Source: Candidatus Poribacteria bacterium (GTDB taxonomy: Bacteria > Poribacteria > WGA-4E > WGA-3G). Taken from it: a stretch of DNA of 64,000 nucleotides. The first letter of the stretch is position 1. The number at the start of each line of letters is the position of its first letter. The position numbers and the translations under genes are program-made. The stretch is taken from assembly GCA_028820635.1 (NCBI GenBank), contig JAPPIG010000082.1, forward strand, positions 228,645 through 292,644, written 5' to 3'. The notes under the pieces are model-generated. The model searched no databases and was not told the origin of the DNA. It saw only the letters and a list, made by a program, of their open reading frames with translations. Below, one piece after another: positions 45,442-54,542 of the stretch.

Positions 45442-46119
45442 TTAAACCTCAGTCCGCATTGCCTCAGCAGGTGGCAATTTCGCAGCACGCCATGCAGGAA
45501 ACGATGACCCGATAACCGCCAATACCATTCCAAGCACACATCCAAATAGAATTAGCAAAAGCACACCGAGTTGAAATGGTCCGTTTTCTGGACTCGCAGG
45601 CAACAACGGAAAATAGAAGAACAAGTCAAGTCCATAGTTTTTCAATCCTAAAATAACAGCACCCAGCAAACCGATGAGTGCACCAATGAGCGCGCCAGCA
45701 AATCCCTGGAAGCCTGACTCCAATAGAAATAGCCTCACGACAAAGCCATCCAGTGCCCCAAGACATTTCATTGTCCCGATTTCACGGAATCGCTCAGTCA
45801 CAGCCATCAGCATAGAGTTTGCAATTCCGACAACACAAACAATCAAGGACATAATAATAAGCCAAATGTCCTTAGTTGAAATGCCTTGTTCCGCTGCTTC
45901 GTCTATATTGGCAATCTCGGAACTTCGTCCGCTTTCCTGAAGTGCAAACTCAATTTCGTTGTTTGTCCAAACGGAAACGAGAAATGCGATACCGAGCGTA
46001 ATTCCTGCAGTCGTGATAATGGAACGACCAAAGCGGATTTTTAGGCTTTGAAAGCTTATCCGTAGCGATTCTAAAAATGGTAGATCAATTTGTTCCTCAA
46101 TAGGTGCTCGCTGATTCAA
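45442..46119 (-). CDS. FtsX-like ABC transporter permease
   Basis: 225-aa membrane protein with four predicted transmembrane segments: SIITTAGITLGIAFLVSVW, DIWLIIMSLIVCVVGIANSML, FAGALIGALIGLLGAVIL and GVLLLILFGCVLGMVLAVIG. The FtsX motif TERFREIGTMKCLGA is clear. The usual MacB periplasmic core between the first and second segments is only about 40 residues, so the permease is stripped down. First gene of the exporter pair; partner ATPase at 44678. Confidence 0.86.
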   Translation of the reverse strand: MNQRAPIEEQIDLPFLESLRISFQSLKIRFGRSIITTAGITLGIAFLVSVWTNNEIEFALQESGRSSEIANIDEAAEQGISTKDIWLIIMSLIVCVVGIANSMLMAVTERFREIGTMKCLGALDGFVVRLFLLESGFQGFAGALIGALIGLLGAVILGLKNYGLDLFFYFPLLPASPENGPFQLGVLLLILFGCVLGMVLAVIGSSFPAWRAAKLPPAEAMRTEV

Positions 46120-46648
46120 TTTTTTCTCCTAAGTCTTTGTTTATAGGAGTATTATATCAAATATTCAGTTTTTGGTCAAGTTTTGTTGAAATTTGTATGA
46201 AGCATTGTCTTATAGGAGCGAACTCCAACTCGCGACTCACTATAAGTACAATTTCTCTTCTTGTAGGAACGATCTCCAGCTTCCTACCTCAATCATTCCA
46301 TCTTGAATTTACATCTCCAATATGGATAATCCTGTGTCTCTTTCACTAATCCTTTCCTTACAGGATTTATCTTGTTTTATTGGAGTCAGGCAGAATACGC
46401 CAAATCAAGAAATCAACGGTATGAACGCCTGTAGGCGTTCCCCGTGTGGTATTCTGTATTGGTTAGGAAACCGCACCTACCGAGACGAATCGCGTTAATT
46501 TGGTATTATATAGTAGAATCCAAAAATATGTGTACAACCTTGTAGATGCGGTTGCTTAACCGCATCTACGAAAGAAAATAAACGTTGGTTAGTAAACCTC
46601 GCCTATTCACAGTGTTTAAATAATTCTAAATTCTACTAAAATTGAGAT
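46120..46648. repeat. Gap with several hairpin repeats
   Basis: No gene. A family-1 A-type variant at 46212-46236 (GCGA/TCGC, loop CTCCAA) and a degraded copy at 46262-46288. A family-2 element at 46409-46455 with stem GAACGCC/GGCGTTC. At 46542-46569 a perfect 12-bp hairpin pairs GTAGATGCGGTT with AACCGCATCTAC around GCTT, without a T-run. Confidence 0.68.
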
Positions 46649-47479
46649 CTATTTGCGTTTTATATCTGCCCAGATAGTAGTTAACTTTCCTGCAGGTTCA
46701 ACTGGTAGAACTTTCTCGACTTCTTTGAAAAAGTCTGCTTTATTATTGGCTTCATTTGGGTAGATATCAACAGTGTCATGTGTTGCATCATCAAAATGAA
46801 GGTTCATATATGCACTACCACCACCTTCGGTCACTCTATAAAGAAGAACATTTGCACCTTTTTCGAAAGATACCTCAACGTTAAAATGAACCTTTTGTGC
46901 TCCACCTGTCCAAGTAGGATGGTTATACCATTTCTCACCGTTAATCCATATCTGTGCATGGTTGTCGTGTGCGGGAGACATAACAGATTTCATTGCTTTG
47001 GGCGCATCAATTACGATGATACCGTAGGTGTCAATACTGTCTGCGGGTCCTCCTCTGTTCATATTGTTTCCATCTGCTGGGTTCAGTTCAAAGACTGTCC
47101 ATTCTCTGGTGCCACCGTGGGCATTATCCCAATTAATTTCTGTTATTTTGTTTTTGGTCTTTAGCAAACCATTAATTGTAGAGAGTTCCTCTTGCGTTAA
47201 CTCGCCATCGGTTCCCATCTCAATTAGTTCATTTCTATGATTCGGTTCGTTACCGTTGTTTGTGTAGTTGCCATCTGGTCCATACCATTTGCGTATCCAC
47301 GTGTTATAGCCTGAATGGTCTTCGTTTACTGCATTAGGTTGAGTCGCGAAGAGTTCATTATCTTTCAAAGGGCCTTTCTTTTGATTAGGTTCGCCTATTG
47401 CGATTGCAAGGTTTGTGGCACTGCAGAGTAAACCTAAACTTAGCATAATTGTGAAAACAAAGAGGTAAAATCGTTTCAT
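46649..47479 (-). CDS. Secreted unknown protein with LPVEP C-terminal motif
   Basis: 276-aa secreted protein: a Sec signal peptide (FVFTIMLSLGLLCSATNLAIA) and a soluble domain with a beta-rich binding part (NHAQIWINGEKWYNHPTW, KVHFNVEVSFEKGANVLLYRVTE). The latter resembles carbohydrate- or metal-binding jellyrolls, but no family is certain. The end VLPVEPAGKLTTIWADIKRK closely matches the end of the LamG protein at 52982, so both share a C-terminal signal or anchor. Monocistronic. Confidence 0.7.
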   Translation of the reverse strand: MKRFYLFVFTIMLSLGLLCSATNLAIAIGEPNQKKGPLKDNELFATQPNAVNEDHSGYNTWIRKWYGPDGNYTNNGNEPNHRNELIEMGTDGELTQEELSTINGLLKTKNKITEINWDNAHGGTREWTVFELNPADGNNMNRGGPADSIDTYGIIVIDAPKAMKSVMSPAHDNHAQIWINGEKWYNHPTWTGGAQKVHFNVEVSFEKGANVLLYRVTEGGGSAYMNLHFDDATHDTVDIYPNEANNKADFFKEVEKVLPVEPAGKLTTIWADIKRK

Positions 47480-47581
47480 TTTTTATCTCCTTCAATTTTT
47501 TCAATTTGATAGTGTTAATATAATACCATTTTTCAGGTTATCAGTAAAGAAATATACTCATTTTCATTCCAAGTATTCTGT

Positions 47582-49399
47582 TTAAGTTGGATATGTCCTT
47601 AATGCTTCCTGCCATTTTGTGAGCTGCGCGACGCGCTGTGTAGAATCTGTTGGAATTTCAAGAGGTCTGCCACGGGTATCAATAACGAGTCCTACAACAC
47701 CGCCCATCGCTTCAGTTTCAACAACTGTGCCATGCCCAGCACCCAAGTCAAATCGTCGAGATGGGTGGAGTTTTATTGATGCCCTTTCACCTAATCCGAG
47801 CGGATAGAGCTGTAGTTCTCCGAACGGTATTTCTTCAGTAATGGTCGGTTTGTCTGAAAAATGAATCTCAATAGAGAGGCACGCATCACCTTCTTTTCCG
47901 ACACCTATAGGCGCAACGCAAGTGCCCAAGTGAATTAGGCAATCTCGTTCAAATACTTGTGTTGCAGCTTCGGCATTAACTTGCGCCAAGACTCCGAGTT
48001 GGGGCATCATAAAGATGCTATCAACTGCGAGATGTGTCAATCCTTCTGGTTGGAATGCGTCAATCATCATGAGCATTGACTGCTGGCGGCGTGGCGCGTG
48101 TGATAAAACGCCTCCACTACCGACCAGCATATCTAATGAGAGCATATTGACAAGCGTTTGTCCACTTTCTGTCTGATCAAATGCCTCAGAGATAGTGCGC
48201 TGTTGTTGCACACCTCGCAATTCAACCGCTAATTGCTTATGCTGTTCAAAAGCCAATCTGAGTGCTTCTCGGGCAATTGCTTGTTCCAAAACTAACTCTT
48301 GTAAAGTTTGCGGGATTGTCGTAGGACGAATCATTTTGTTTTTTACACGATTTCGAAGGTCACCAACTTCAATATCAAAAGGTACCCAGCGTAAGACGTT
48401 GTCTATACCAGCTTCGGCAAGAACGTTAGACACGCTATAACTCATGCCGAGGTTGGCACTGACGGTTCGGTTGAAAACTGCTTCTGCGTCATGGTTTTTG
48501 AACACAGAAAACACGTCGGTTGTCGCGCCGCCGATGTCAACACCGACCACTTGAATATCTTGTTGTGCTGAAACAGTTTGGATTATTTCTCCGACAGCAC
48601 CTGGTGTTGGCATAATTGGAGCATCGGTCCAGTCAATGAGTTTTTTATAGCCGGGGGCGTGCGCCATCACGTGTTCAAGGAATTGCTCCTGGATTTTGTG
48701 GCGAGTGGCCATTAAGTCTTCACGTTCTAAGACGGGACGGAGGTTGTCTACTATCTCCAGAGACATCACATCTTCTAAACGTTCTCTAATCAGTTCACGC
48801 GCGTCTTTGTTCCCTGCATAGATAAGTGGAAGTTCGTAAGCAATTCCAAGTCGTGGTTGTGGACGCGCTGCTGCGATAATCTCTGCCAATTCAACTACGT
48901 GTGAGGTTGTTCCTCCATCAACACCGCCAGAGAGAAGAAACATATCGGGACGTAGATGTCGAATCCGCTCTATTTTTTCGTGTGGTAGGCGTTTGTCATT
49001 AGATGCGATAACATCCATGACAATAGCCCCCGCACCAAGCGCTGCACGTTCAGCACTTTCTCCAGTCATATTACGGACAACACCTGCCACCATCATTTGC
49101 AATCCGCCACCCGCACTGCTTGTTGAAATATAGACATCAACACCCTCATCTCCATTTTGGGGTTTAATGATAACACCGTTGTCAAGGAGTTTGCGTCCGG
49201 CAAGTTCTTCAACTTCAGTGATTGCATTGATAACACCGGCTGTTACGTCTTCAACGGGTGCTTCAACAGTTGTGGGCGCTTCCCCGCGCACGATGAGTTG
49301 ATACTCATCGCCGCGTTTTTCTATAAGGATTGCTTTAGTGGTAGTGCTGCCACAATCAGTGGCAAGAATGGAGCGAAGTTCGCCCCCCGATTCGTTCAT
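47582..49399 (-). CDS. GlmL/MutL-family ATPase (methylaspartate mutase accessory type)
   Basis: 605-aa actin-like ATPase of the GlmL/MutL group, reactivating factors for B12-dependent glutamate mutase. N-terminal ILATDCGSTTTKAILIEKRG is the phosphate-1 motif and VVGVDIGGATTDVFSVF the second ATP motif; LSGGVDGGTTSHVVELAE is also typical. GlmE/GlmS mutase genes are not in the window. On its strand it is third in a cluster after an isomerase and a small membrane protein, so it may serve another cobalamin enzyme or have a repurposed role. Confidence 0.82.
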   Translation of the reverse strand: MNESGGELRSILATDCGSTTTKAILIEKRGDEYQLIVRGEAPTTVEAPVEDVTAGVINAITEVEELAGRKLLDNGVIIKPQNGDEGVDVYISTSSAGGGLQMMVAGVVRNMTGESAERAALGAGAIVMDVIASNDKRLPHEKIERIRHLRPDMFLLSGGVDGGTTSHVVELAEIIAAARPQPRLGIAYELPLIYAGNKDARELIRERLEDVMSLEIVDNLRPVLEREDLMATRHKIQEQFLEHVMAHAPGYKKLIDWTDAPIMPTPGAVGEIIQTVSAQQDIQVVGVDIGGATTDVFSVFKNHDAEAVFNRTVSANLGMSYSVSNVLAEAGIDNVLRWVPFDIEVGDLRNRVKNKMIRPTTIPQTLQELVLEQAIAREALRLAFEQHKQLAVELRGVQQQRTISEAFDQTESGQTLVNMLSLDMLVGSGGVLSHAPRRQQSMLMMIDAFQPEGLTHLAVDSIFMMPQLGVLAQVNAEAATQVFERDCLIHLGTCVAPIGVGKEGDACLSIEIHFSDKPTITEEIPFGELQLYPLGLGERASIKLHPSRRFDLGAGHGTVVETEAMGGVVGLVIDTRGRPLEIPTDSTQRVAQLTKWQEALRTYPT

Positions 49400-49454
49400 A
49401 TAGTTCGTCTCCTATTCCATTTTACTGACAAAATTAATTGCTTTTTTAAATTTT

Positions 49455-49844
49455 CTAATCCTGATTTTCCACAAGCAATTGCGTTTCAAGTGCTTGAATT
49501 TTCTCGCGGAGTGCCTTAATTTCGTCTTCTTGTTGCGCTCGAATTTTGAAGTATTGAAAGGTGATGAATCCCATCGGGACACTAACAAATCCAATAATTG
49601 CTATGATCAGTGCTATTATCAGTGAACCATGAAATGTTAAGCGTTCCCTGAAGTGTTTATCTAAAGTTTGAAATTTATCGGAAAGGCGTTTTTCTACGTC
49701 TGAGAGATTCTTCTCCATCCGAGCCTCGGATTCATTTACAATTTCACGAATTTTGTCTAAATCTTCAACGGTTAATGCCGCGAACGCAGATAGGTTGTAA
49801 CATAAAGACCATGTTATTATAAAAACGAAACTTAACCTTTTCAT
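49455..49844 (-). CDS. Small secreted/membrane coiled-coil protein
   Basis: 129-aa protein: signal peptide (FVFIITWSLCYNLSAFA), a short coiled coil (VNESEARMEKNLSDVEKRLSDKFQ), one transmembrane segment (LIIALIIAIIGFVSVPMGFI) and a second coiled coil (DEIKALREKIQALETQLL). Such small coiled-coil membrane proteins have no assigned function. Lies 22 nt after the isomerase gene and 55 nt before GlmL on the same strand. Confidence 0.7.
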   Translation of the reverse strand: MKRLSFVFIITWSLCYNLSAFAALTVEDLDKIREIVNESEARMEKNLSDVEKRLSDKFQTLDKHFRERLTFHGSLIIALIIAIIGFVSVPMGFITFQYFKIRAQQEDEIKALREKIQALETQLLVENQD

Positions 49845-49866
49845 AACGTTCTCTCCATATTTGACT

Positions 49867-50658
49867 TCAATATCCCAATTGCCGCAAATACTCCCGATTT
49901 GTCGTCATGCGCTCTTCATCCGTGCGCTCTTCAACCATGCCTGGACAAGCTGTAATCCATCGGTCATAGCCGAGTTCTTCCAAAGTGGACATAATTCCGG
50001 GGAAATCCATCGCATCTCCGCCGCCAACATCAACCCAATCCACATCATAATTGCTACCATCTCCGCCAGTGTAGCCTGAATAATCCTGAAGATGAACATA
50101 GACAAGGACATCCTTGTAGCGGCGAATGGACTCAATCGGATCAAACCCCCAAAGTGCCGAATGTGATACGTCTATACATAATTTACACTTGCGTAGTAGA
50201 CTCATGTATTTTGCCCAATCCTCAATGGAATCTACTGTTGTATTGGTATGAATGTGATAACAGACATCTAAGCCGTATCGTGATGCGTATTCTGCCCATT
50301 CCTCAGAAACATCAGCAAGTTTTGTGAGATCATCATTGCTTACGGGGCGGTCATTTGGTTTTCCCGCCCCCATGAACATAAAACAATCTGCCCCAACCTC
50401 TGCTGCGAAGTCAATTCTTCGCTTATTGAGTTCCATCTGTTCCGGGTTTTTATCAATCGGAAGTCCGCGTGCAGTGACTGCAGCGACGGGCATGTCAACA
50501 TTCTCACACATTCGCCGAATACGTCGCGGTGTACCTGCCCAATCTAAGGATTGCCGCATTTCCCAACCATCCCAACCGGCATCCTTGAGTTGTGTTAACA
50601 GTTTCTCAAAATCCGGTTGTTGCCATCGTAATGTACTATATCCAAATTTGAAACCCAT
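49867..50658 (-). CDS. Sugar phosphate isomerase/epimerase
   Basis: 263-aa AP-endonuclease-2-like TIM barrel. FGYSTLRWQQPDFEKLLTQLKDAGWDGWEMR begins the fold; metal ligands appear in CYHIHTNTT, LCIDVSHSAL, VYVHLQDYSG and a Glu late in the barrel. Family members isomerise or dehydrate sugar acids and polyols. GAGGAGAAA precedes the ATG. Divergent from the Gfo/Idh gene at 50812; both may act on one sugar. Confidence 0.85.
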   Translation of the reverse strand: MGFKFGYSTLRWQQPDFEKLLTQLKDAGWDGWEMRQSLDWAGTPRRIRRMCENVDMPVAAVTARGLPIDKNPEQMELNKRRIDFAAEVGADCFMFMGAGKPNDRPVSNDDLTKLADVSEEWAEYASRYGLDVCYHIHTNTTVDSIEDWAKYMSLLRKCKLCIDVSHSALWGFDPIESIRRYKDVLVYVHLQDYSGYTGGDGSNYDVDWVDVGGGDAMDFPGIMSTLEELGYDRWITACPGMVEERTDEERMTTNREYLRQLGY

Positions 50659-50811
50659 TCTGTTTCTCCTCTTCGGTGTTCTTCTTACCTGAAGTGTTCA
50701 ACTATCAATCAATTATAACAGATTTTCATATTGCTTGCAATAAATGTTCATTTTTGCTAAACTATTAGAAAATTACGGTTTTTCCGTTACGACCTATTTT
50801 AAGGAGAAAAT

Positions 50812-51774
50812 ATGGACAAAGTTAAACTCGGTTTTATCGGTACAGGTGGCATGGCAGGTGCACACATGCGTAACCTCAAAGACAACTTTGAAGATGTAGA
50901 ATTCTGTGCGATGTGTGATATTTCCGAAGATCGTGCGAAGGCTCGCGCCGAAGAGTTTGGGGGCAACGCTTACACCGATTTTCGTGTGATGTACGATAAA
51001 GAGGAATTGGATGCCGTTTACATTTGTACGCCCCCGTTTGCGCACGGTGAACAGGAACGCATCGCTTGTGAAAAAGGTATCGCGATGTTTATCGAAAAGC
51101 CGATCCATTCTGAATTGGAACCAGCGATTATCATTGACGACTACATTAAAGAGACTGGCACGATTACAAGTGTTGGCTACCATTGGCGTTATGGTGGTAA
51201 CGCGCAGAGTGCGAAGAAGATGCTTGAAGAACAACCACAAATTTTAGGTGCGCTTGGCTATTGGATGGGTGGCATGCCCGGAACACCTTGGTGGCGTGTC
51301 CGTGCGCAATCTGGCGGACAGCACGTCGAGCAGACGACTCACATTTTCGATCTCTGCCGTTTTCTGGTTGGTAGCGATGGTAAAACCGTCCACGGCGTTG
51401 CAAATAGCGGTAGTATGACGCATATTGAAAACTATGACGTAGATGACATTAGTATGGTGAACATTGAATTTGAGAACGGCGCTGTTGCGAATATCGTTTC
51501 TGCTTGTGCGTTAGAGGGTTTTGGTCGTGTGCATCTTGAGGTGTTCACACGTGGACTCGTTGTTACGGTCGGTGGACCAAATAACGCAAACCGTAAAGGT
51601 GAAACGGAACCGCTTACAGGTGGTGGCGCAGACCGAGACCGTGTCTTTATTGATGCTGTTAAGAGTGGAGATGATTCAAAAATTCTATCGCCCTATAGCG
51701 ACGCGTTGCAGACACTCCGTATCATGCTCGCTGCAAGTACATCGTTCGTAACTGGTAAAGCAGTTGACCTTTAA
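50812..51774 (+). CDS. Gfo/Idh/MocA-family oxidoreductase
   Basis: 320-aa NAD(P)-dependent sugar dehydrogenase. The Rossmann motif is LGFIGTGGMAGAHMRN, the family signature EKPIHSEL, and the catalytic region GGQHVEQTTHIFDLCR holds the His and Asp. AAGGAGAAA is well placed before the ATG. Substrate unknown; a sugar isomerase lies on each side. Confidence 0.88.
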   Translation: MDKVKLGFIGTGGMAGAHMRNLKDNFEDVEFCAMCDISEDRAKARAEEFGGNAYTDFRVMYDKEELDAVYICTPPFAHGEQERIACEKGIAMFIEKPIHSELEPAIIIDDYIKETGTITSVGYHWRYGGNAQSAKKMLEEQPQILGALGYWMGGMPGTPWWRVRAQSGGQHVEQTTHIFDLCRFLVGSDGKTVHGVANSGSMTHIENYDVDDISMVNIEFENGAVANIVSACALEGFGRVHLEVFTRGLVVTVGGPNNANRKGETEPLTGGGADRDRVFIDAVKSGDDSKILSPYSDALQTLRIMLAASTSFVTGKAVDL

Positions 51775-51780
51775 TAAATA

Positions 51781-51878
51781 GTAACCTAAGCTACCTCTTT
51801 TCCATACACATTTCGCCCCGCTGGGGCTTATCGTGCTTAGGTTACCGCTTTCTATAAACATTTCGCCCCGCTGGGGCT
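51781..51878. repeat. Short inverted-terminus element with two family-4 hairpins
   Basis: GTAACCTAAGC (51781-51791) and GCTTAGGTTAC (51835-51845) are perfect inverted copies. Between them lies a CATTTCGCCCC/GGGGC hairpin (51808-51829); a second identical hairpin follows at 51857-51878. Confidence 0.65.
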
Positions 51879-51951
51879 GATTGTCCTTTTAATATTTCAC
51901 TATAATATTGGGTGGCAATTTGCTGTCCTTTCACAAAGAGAGAGAGAAATT

Positions 51952-52707
51952 ATGCCAATTAATCAATCCATCTGTTTTGGTGGTTTCCGGCGCGACAGAG
52001 AGCCGGAAGATGTTATTAAAAAAGCCGCGGAAATCGGCTACAAATCGGTTGAGATGCTACCTGCGGATCTCTGGCCCGTTGTTCAAGATCACGGGATGCG
52101 GGTTGCAATTATTGTAGGACATTCATCGCTTCCGTCTGGCTTAAACGATCCGAGCAATCACGACCGAATTGAGGATGAACTGCTGAAAAACATTGACATC
52201 GCAGCGGAAAACGACATCCCTGGTCTTATCTGTTTTTCTGGTAACCGAGAAGGCAGATCTGATGAAGAAGGTCGTGATAACACGATTGCGGGTCTGTCTC
52301 GGGTGACAAAAGCTGCTGAGGAGAAGGGTGTTAACCTCTGCGTTGAACTGCTCAACAGCAAAGTGAACCATCCGGATTATCAGTGTGATAAGACTGAATG
52401 GGGTGTTGAGGTATGTAAGGGTGTCGGTTCGCCGCGGGCACAATTGCTCCACGACATCTACCACATGCAGATTATGGAAGGCGACCTCATCCGCAACATC
52501 ACGGATTATATTGAATATATTGGGCACTTCCATACAGCGGGTAATCCTGGGCGTCGCGATCTTGATGACGAACAAGAAATCTACTATCCTGCTGTAATGC
52601 GTGCTATTGCTAATACAGGCTATGACCTGTATGTTGGACACGAGTTTAGTCCTAAAGGTGATGCGTTTGATGCGATGCAGCACGCTTATGATGTGTGTAA
52701 CGTTTAA
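51952..52707 (+). CDS. Hydroxypyruvate isomerase-like TIM-barrel protein
   Basis: 251-aa protein of the Hyi-like sugar isomerase family, which interconverts hydroxypyruvate and tartronate semialdehyde or epimerises related acids. Visible are INQSICFGGF, LICFSGNREGR, LCVELLNSKVNHPDYQCD, QLLHDIYHMQIMEGD, GHFHTAGNPGRRDLDD and VGHEFSPKG, with the two catalytic Glu expected at the fifth and eighth strands. Follows the Gfo/Idh gene by 177 nt. Confidence 0.86.
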   Translation: MPINQSICFGGFRRDREPEDVIKKAAEIGYKSVEMLPADLWPVVQDHGMRVAIIVGHSSLPSGLNDPSNHDRIEDELLKNIDIAAENDIPGLICFSGNREGRSDEEGRDNTIAGLSRVTKAAEEKGVNLCVELLNSKVNHPDYQCDKTEWGVEVCKGVGSPRAQLLHDIYHMQIMEGDLIRNITDYIEYIGHFHTAGNPGRRDLDDEQEIYYPAVMRAIANTGYDLYVGHEFSPKGDAFDAMQHAYDVCNV

Positions 52708-52981
52708 TGATCGGTTAGAATGTGTAATTGTGGGCGAGTTACAATACTCGTCCACACAAAGTTAGACAAATAAACATCCAAATTATAGGATAAATCATTG
52801 TGTAGGAACGCTGAGACTTTATCTGACCAATTGAGATGTCAAAGTTTAATGTTTAATTAAAATATAGGAGGAATATTGATAAACGGCTAAAATTTCGGAG
52901 GCATTTTAGGCAGAATTGTATTCTGATAATCCAGTAATGTCTCCACTACCTATACGACTGAAACCTAAGGAGGAATTTACA

Positions 52982-53800
52982 ATGCGTAATCAACTTACAC
53001 TAACATTTTTCGCTCTTATCATTGCTGTACTTTTCAGTTCAATTGCAGTCGCAAGTTTGCAAAATGGGTTAATTGTCTATTATCCATTTGATGAAGCAGC
53101 TGGGAAAACAGCATCCGATGATAGTAAAAACAACAACGATGCGGAACTTATGGGTAACGCCGCTTGGGCTCCCAAAGAAGGTAAAATTGGCGGTGCCATC
53201 AAATTTGATGGCGGTGATAGTTCTGCAGTAGACGAAAACGGTGCAGATTATATCAATGGACTTGAGGCTTTTACTATTTCCGTTTGGGTAAAATCTGATT
53301 CAGCTGGACATGACAGAGGTATTGTCTTTGCTATAGATCCTGCTGGAGGGGATAATGTTTTCGGTTTACGGTACGATGCCGCAAGTTGGTCAACAAAAGG
53401 TGGAACAAATCTTGTCAAAGGTGCCATTACCACAACGGGTGGTGGTCAAGCGTATGAGGGTAAGAGTGATGTGCAAACGACTGAATGGCAACATCTCGTA
53501 TTTGCATGGCGCAGTGGTGAACAACTTGCCCTTTATATTGATGGTGAGCTTGATGATAACCCTACACACAATGATGGTGGAAAAGAAGGAAAAATCTCTG
53601 GTGCTACTAAATTAATCATAGGTAAAGGGGCAAAGGATAATAATGGCACTTCATGGCCCGGACTCATTGATGAATTTCGTCTCTACGACAGGATATTAGA
53701 GGAGAAAGAGATTATGGATTTAGCGTCAGGTGCTCTTCCTGTTGAACCGACTGAAAAGTTAGCAACGACTTGGGCAAACCTTAAGCAAAAACGTGATTAA
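52982..53800 (+). CDS. Secreted LamG/concanavalin-like domain protein with LPVEP C-terminal motif
   Basis: 272-aa secreted protein. A Sec signal peptide (LTFFALIIAVLFSSIAVA) is followed by a LamG-type beta-sandwich: LIVYYPFDEAAGKTASDDS, FTISVWVKSD, WQHLVFAWRSGEQLALYIDG and WPGLIDEFRLYDRILEEKEI. LamG domains bind sugars or proteins. The end LPVEPTEKLATTWANLKQ matches the end of the protein at 46649. The ATG at 52982 follows AAGGAGGAA; an upstream TTG frame extension is rejected. Confidence 0.88.
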   Translation: MRNQLTLTFFALIIAVLFSSIAVASLQNGLIVYYPFDEAAGKTASDDSKNNNDAELMGNAAWAPKEGKIGGAIKFDGGDSSAVDENGADYINGLEAFTISVWVKSDSAGHDRGIVFAIDPAGGDNVFGLRYDAASWSTKGGTNLVKGAITTTGGGQAYEGKSDVQTTEWQHLVFAWRSGEQLALYIDGELDDNPTHNDGGKEGKISGATKLIIGKGAKDNNGTSWPGLIDEFRLYDRILEEKEIMDLASGALPVEPTEKLATTWANLKQKRD

Positions 53801-53882
53801 TCGGTCTATATTTTCTAAGTAGAAAAGTGGTGTCTTCATCTGATAGGTTTAGTGCGCCCTAACGAAATAGGTTGGAGAAATT

Positions 53883-54284
53883 ATGCAATCACATTTTGAT
53901 ACGCCGCGAGTTGATGAGGGGACGTTCCGATATAGTATCAAGCACGAATTGGCGGAACTTTATGAAAAGACTGAGGAAACCTATACACCGGATAGCGAAG
54001 TCGATGCTATCTCAGTGACAGCATACAATGACGCTCTCTTTTTGCTTGAATTCCTCTACAATTCAAATGTTCCGATGCCAACAAACATCAATCGGACAAA
54101 ACACGGTAGCCTTTGTTTAAGTTGGTATCAAGAAGAGGGGACAGCGACGCTGGAACTTTGTGGTGATGGGCTTGTCGTCTACAATGCCTTTTTCGATGAA
54201 GATCATAAAGATGAGGGTGTTTGTGTTTTGACAGACATTGCTGCACTTGATGAACTCATGGGCGCGTTACGCTGCGTTTTTTAG
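53883..54284 (+). CDS. Unknown acidic protein
   Basis: 133-aa soluble acidic protein, not recognised. It has a helical N-terminal part (RYSIKHELAELYEKTEETY), a middle helix (YNDALFLLEFLYNSNVPMP) and a beta-rich half (GSLCLSWYQEEGTATLELCGDGLVVYNAFF). Composition and size recall proteins found next to small toxin or HNH modules, but no partner is seen here. Confidence 0.6.
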   Translation: MQSHFDTPRVDEGTFRYSIKHELAELYEKTEETYTPDSEVDAISVTAYNDALFLLEFLYNSNVPMPTNINRTKHGSLCLSWYQEEGTATLELCGDGLVVYNAFFDEDHKDEGVCVLTDIAALDELMGALRCVF

Positions 54285-54317
54285 GCATTGTAGTTTATAT
54301 CGCCTCTGATACTAATA

Positions 54318-54474
54318 TAACCCAAGTTGCTACCTACAAGATTTTAGACCTGCAGATGCCATGTTTAACTGAGAACGGGTCATTATTCGTGGAATATCGT
54401 AGCGCAAACTGTCAGTTTGCGTATTCATAGGCACAATCTAACAGATTGTGCTACATAGGTAGCAACTTAGGTTA
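54318..54474. repeat. MITE-like element with inverted termini and two family-5 hairpins
   Basis: TAACCCAAGTTGCTACCTA (54318-54336) and its inverted copy (54456-54474) match at 18 of 19 positions. Inside are the hairpins GCAAACT/AGTTTGC (54403-54421) and GCACAATCT/AGATTGTGC (54431-54451), the latter perfect. No coding frame. Confidence 0.65.
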
Positions 54475-54542
54475 AGATAATTGGAAATTCAATGACATAT
54501 TAATACCTTTTTATGTTCTCACAGAATGGAGATAGTGTTTAG

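Noticed and set aside
46542..46569. Perfect 12-bp hairpin as a rho-independent terminator
   Set aside because: No T-run follows on either side, so it was listed as a repeat.
52141..52755. 204-aa minus-strand frame over the Hyi-like gene
   Set aside because: No recognisable fold; the plus-strand gene has clear family motifs and good context.
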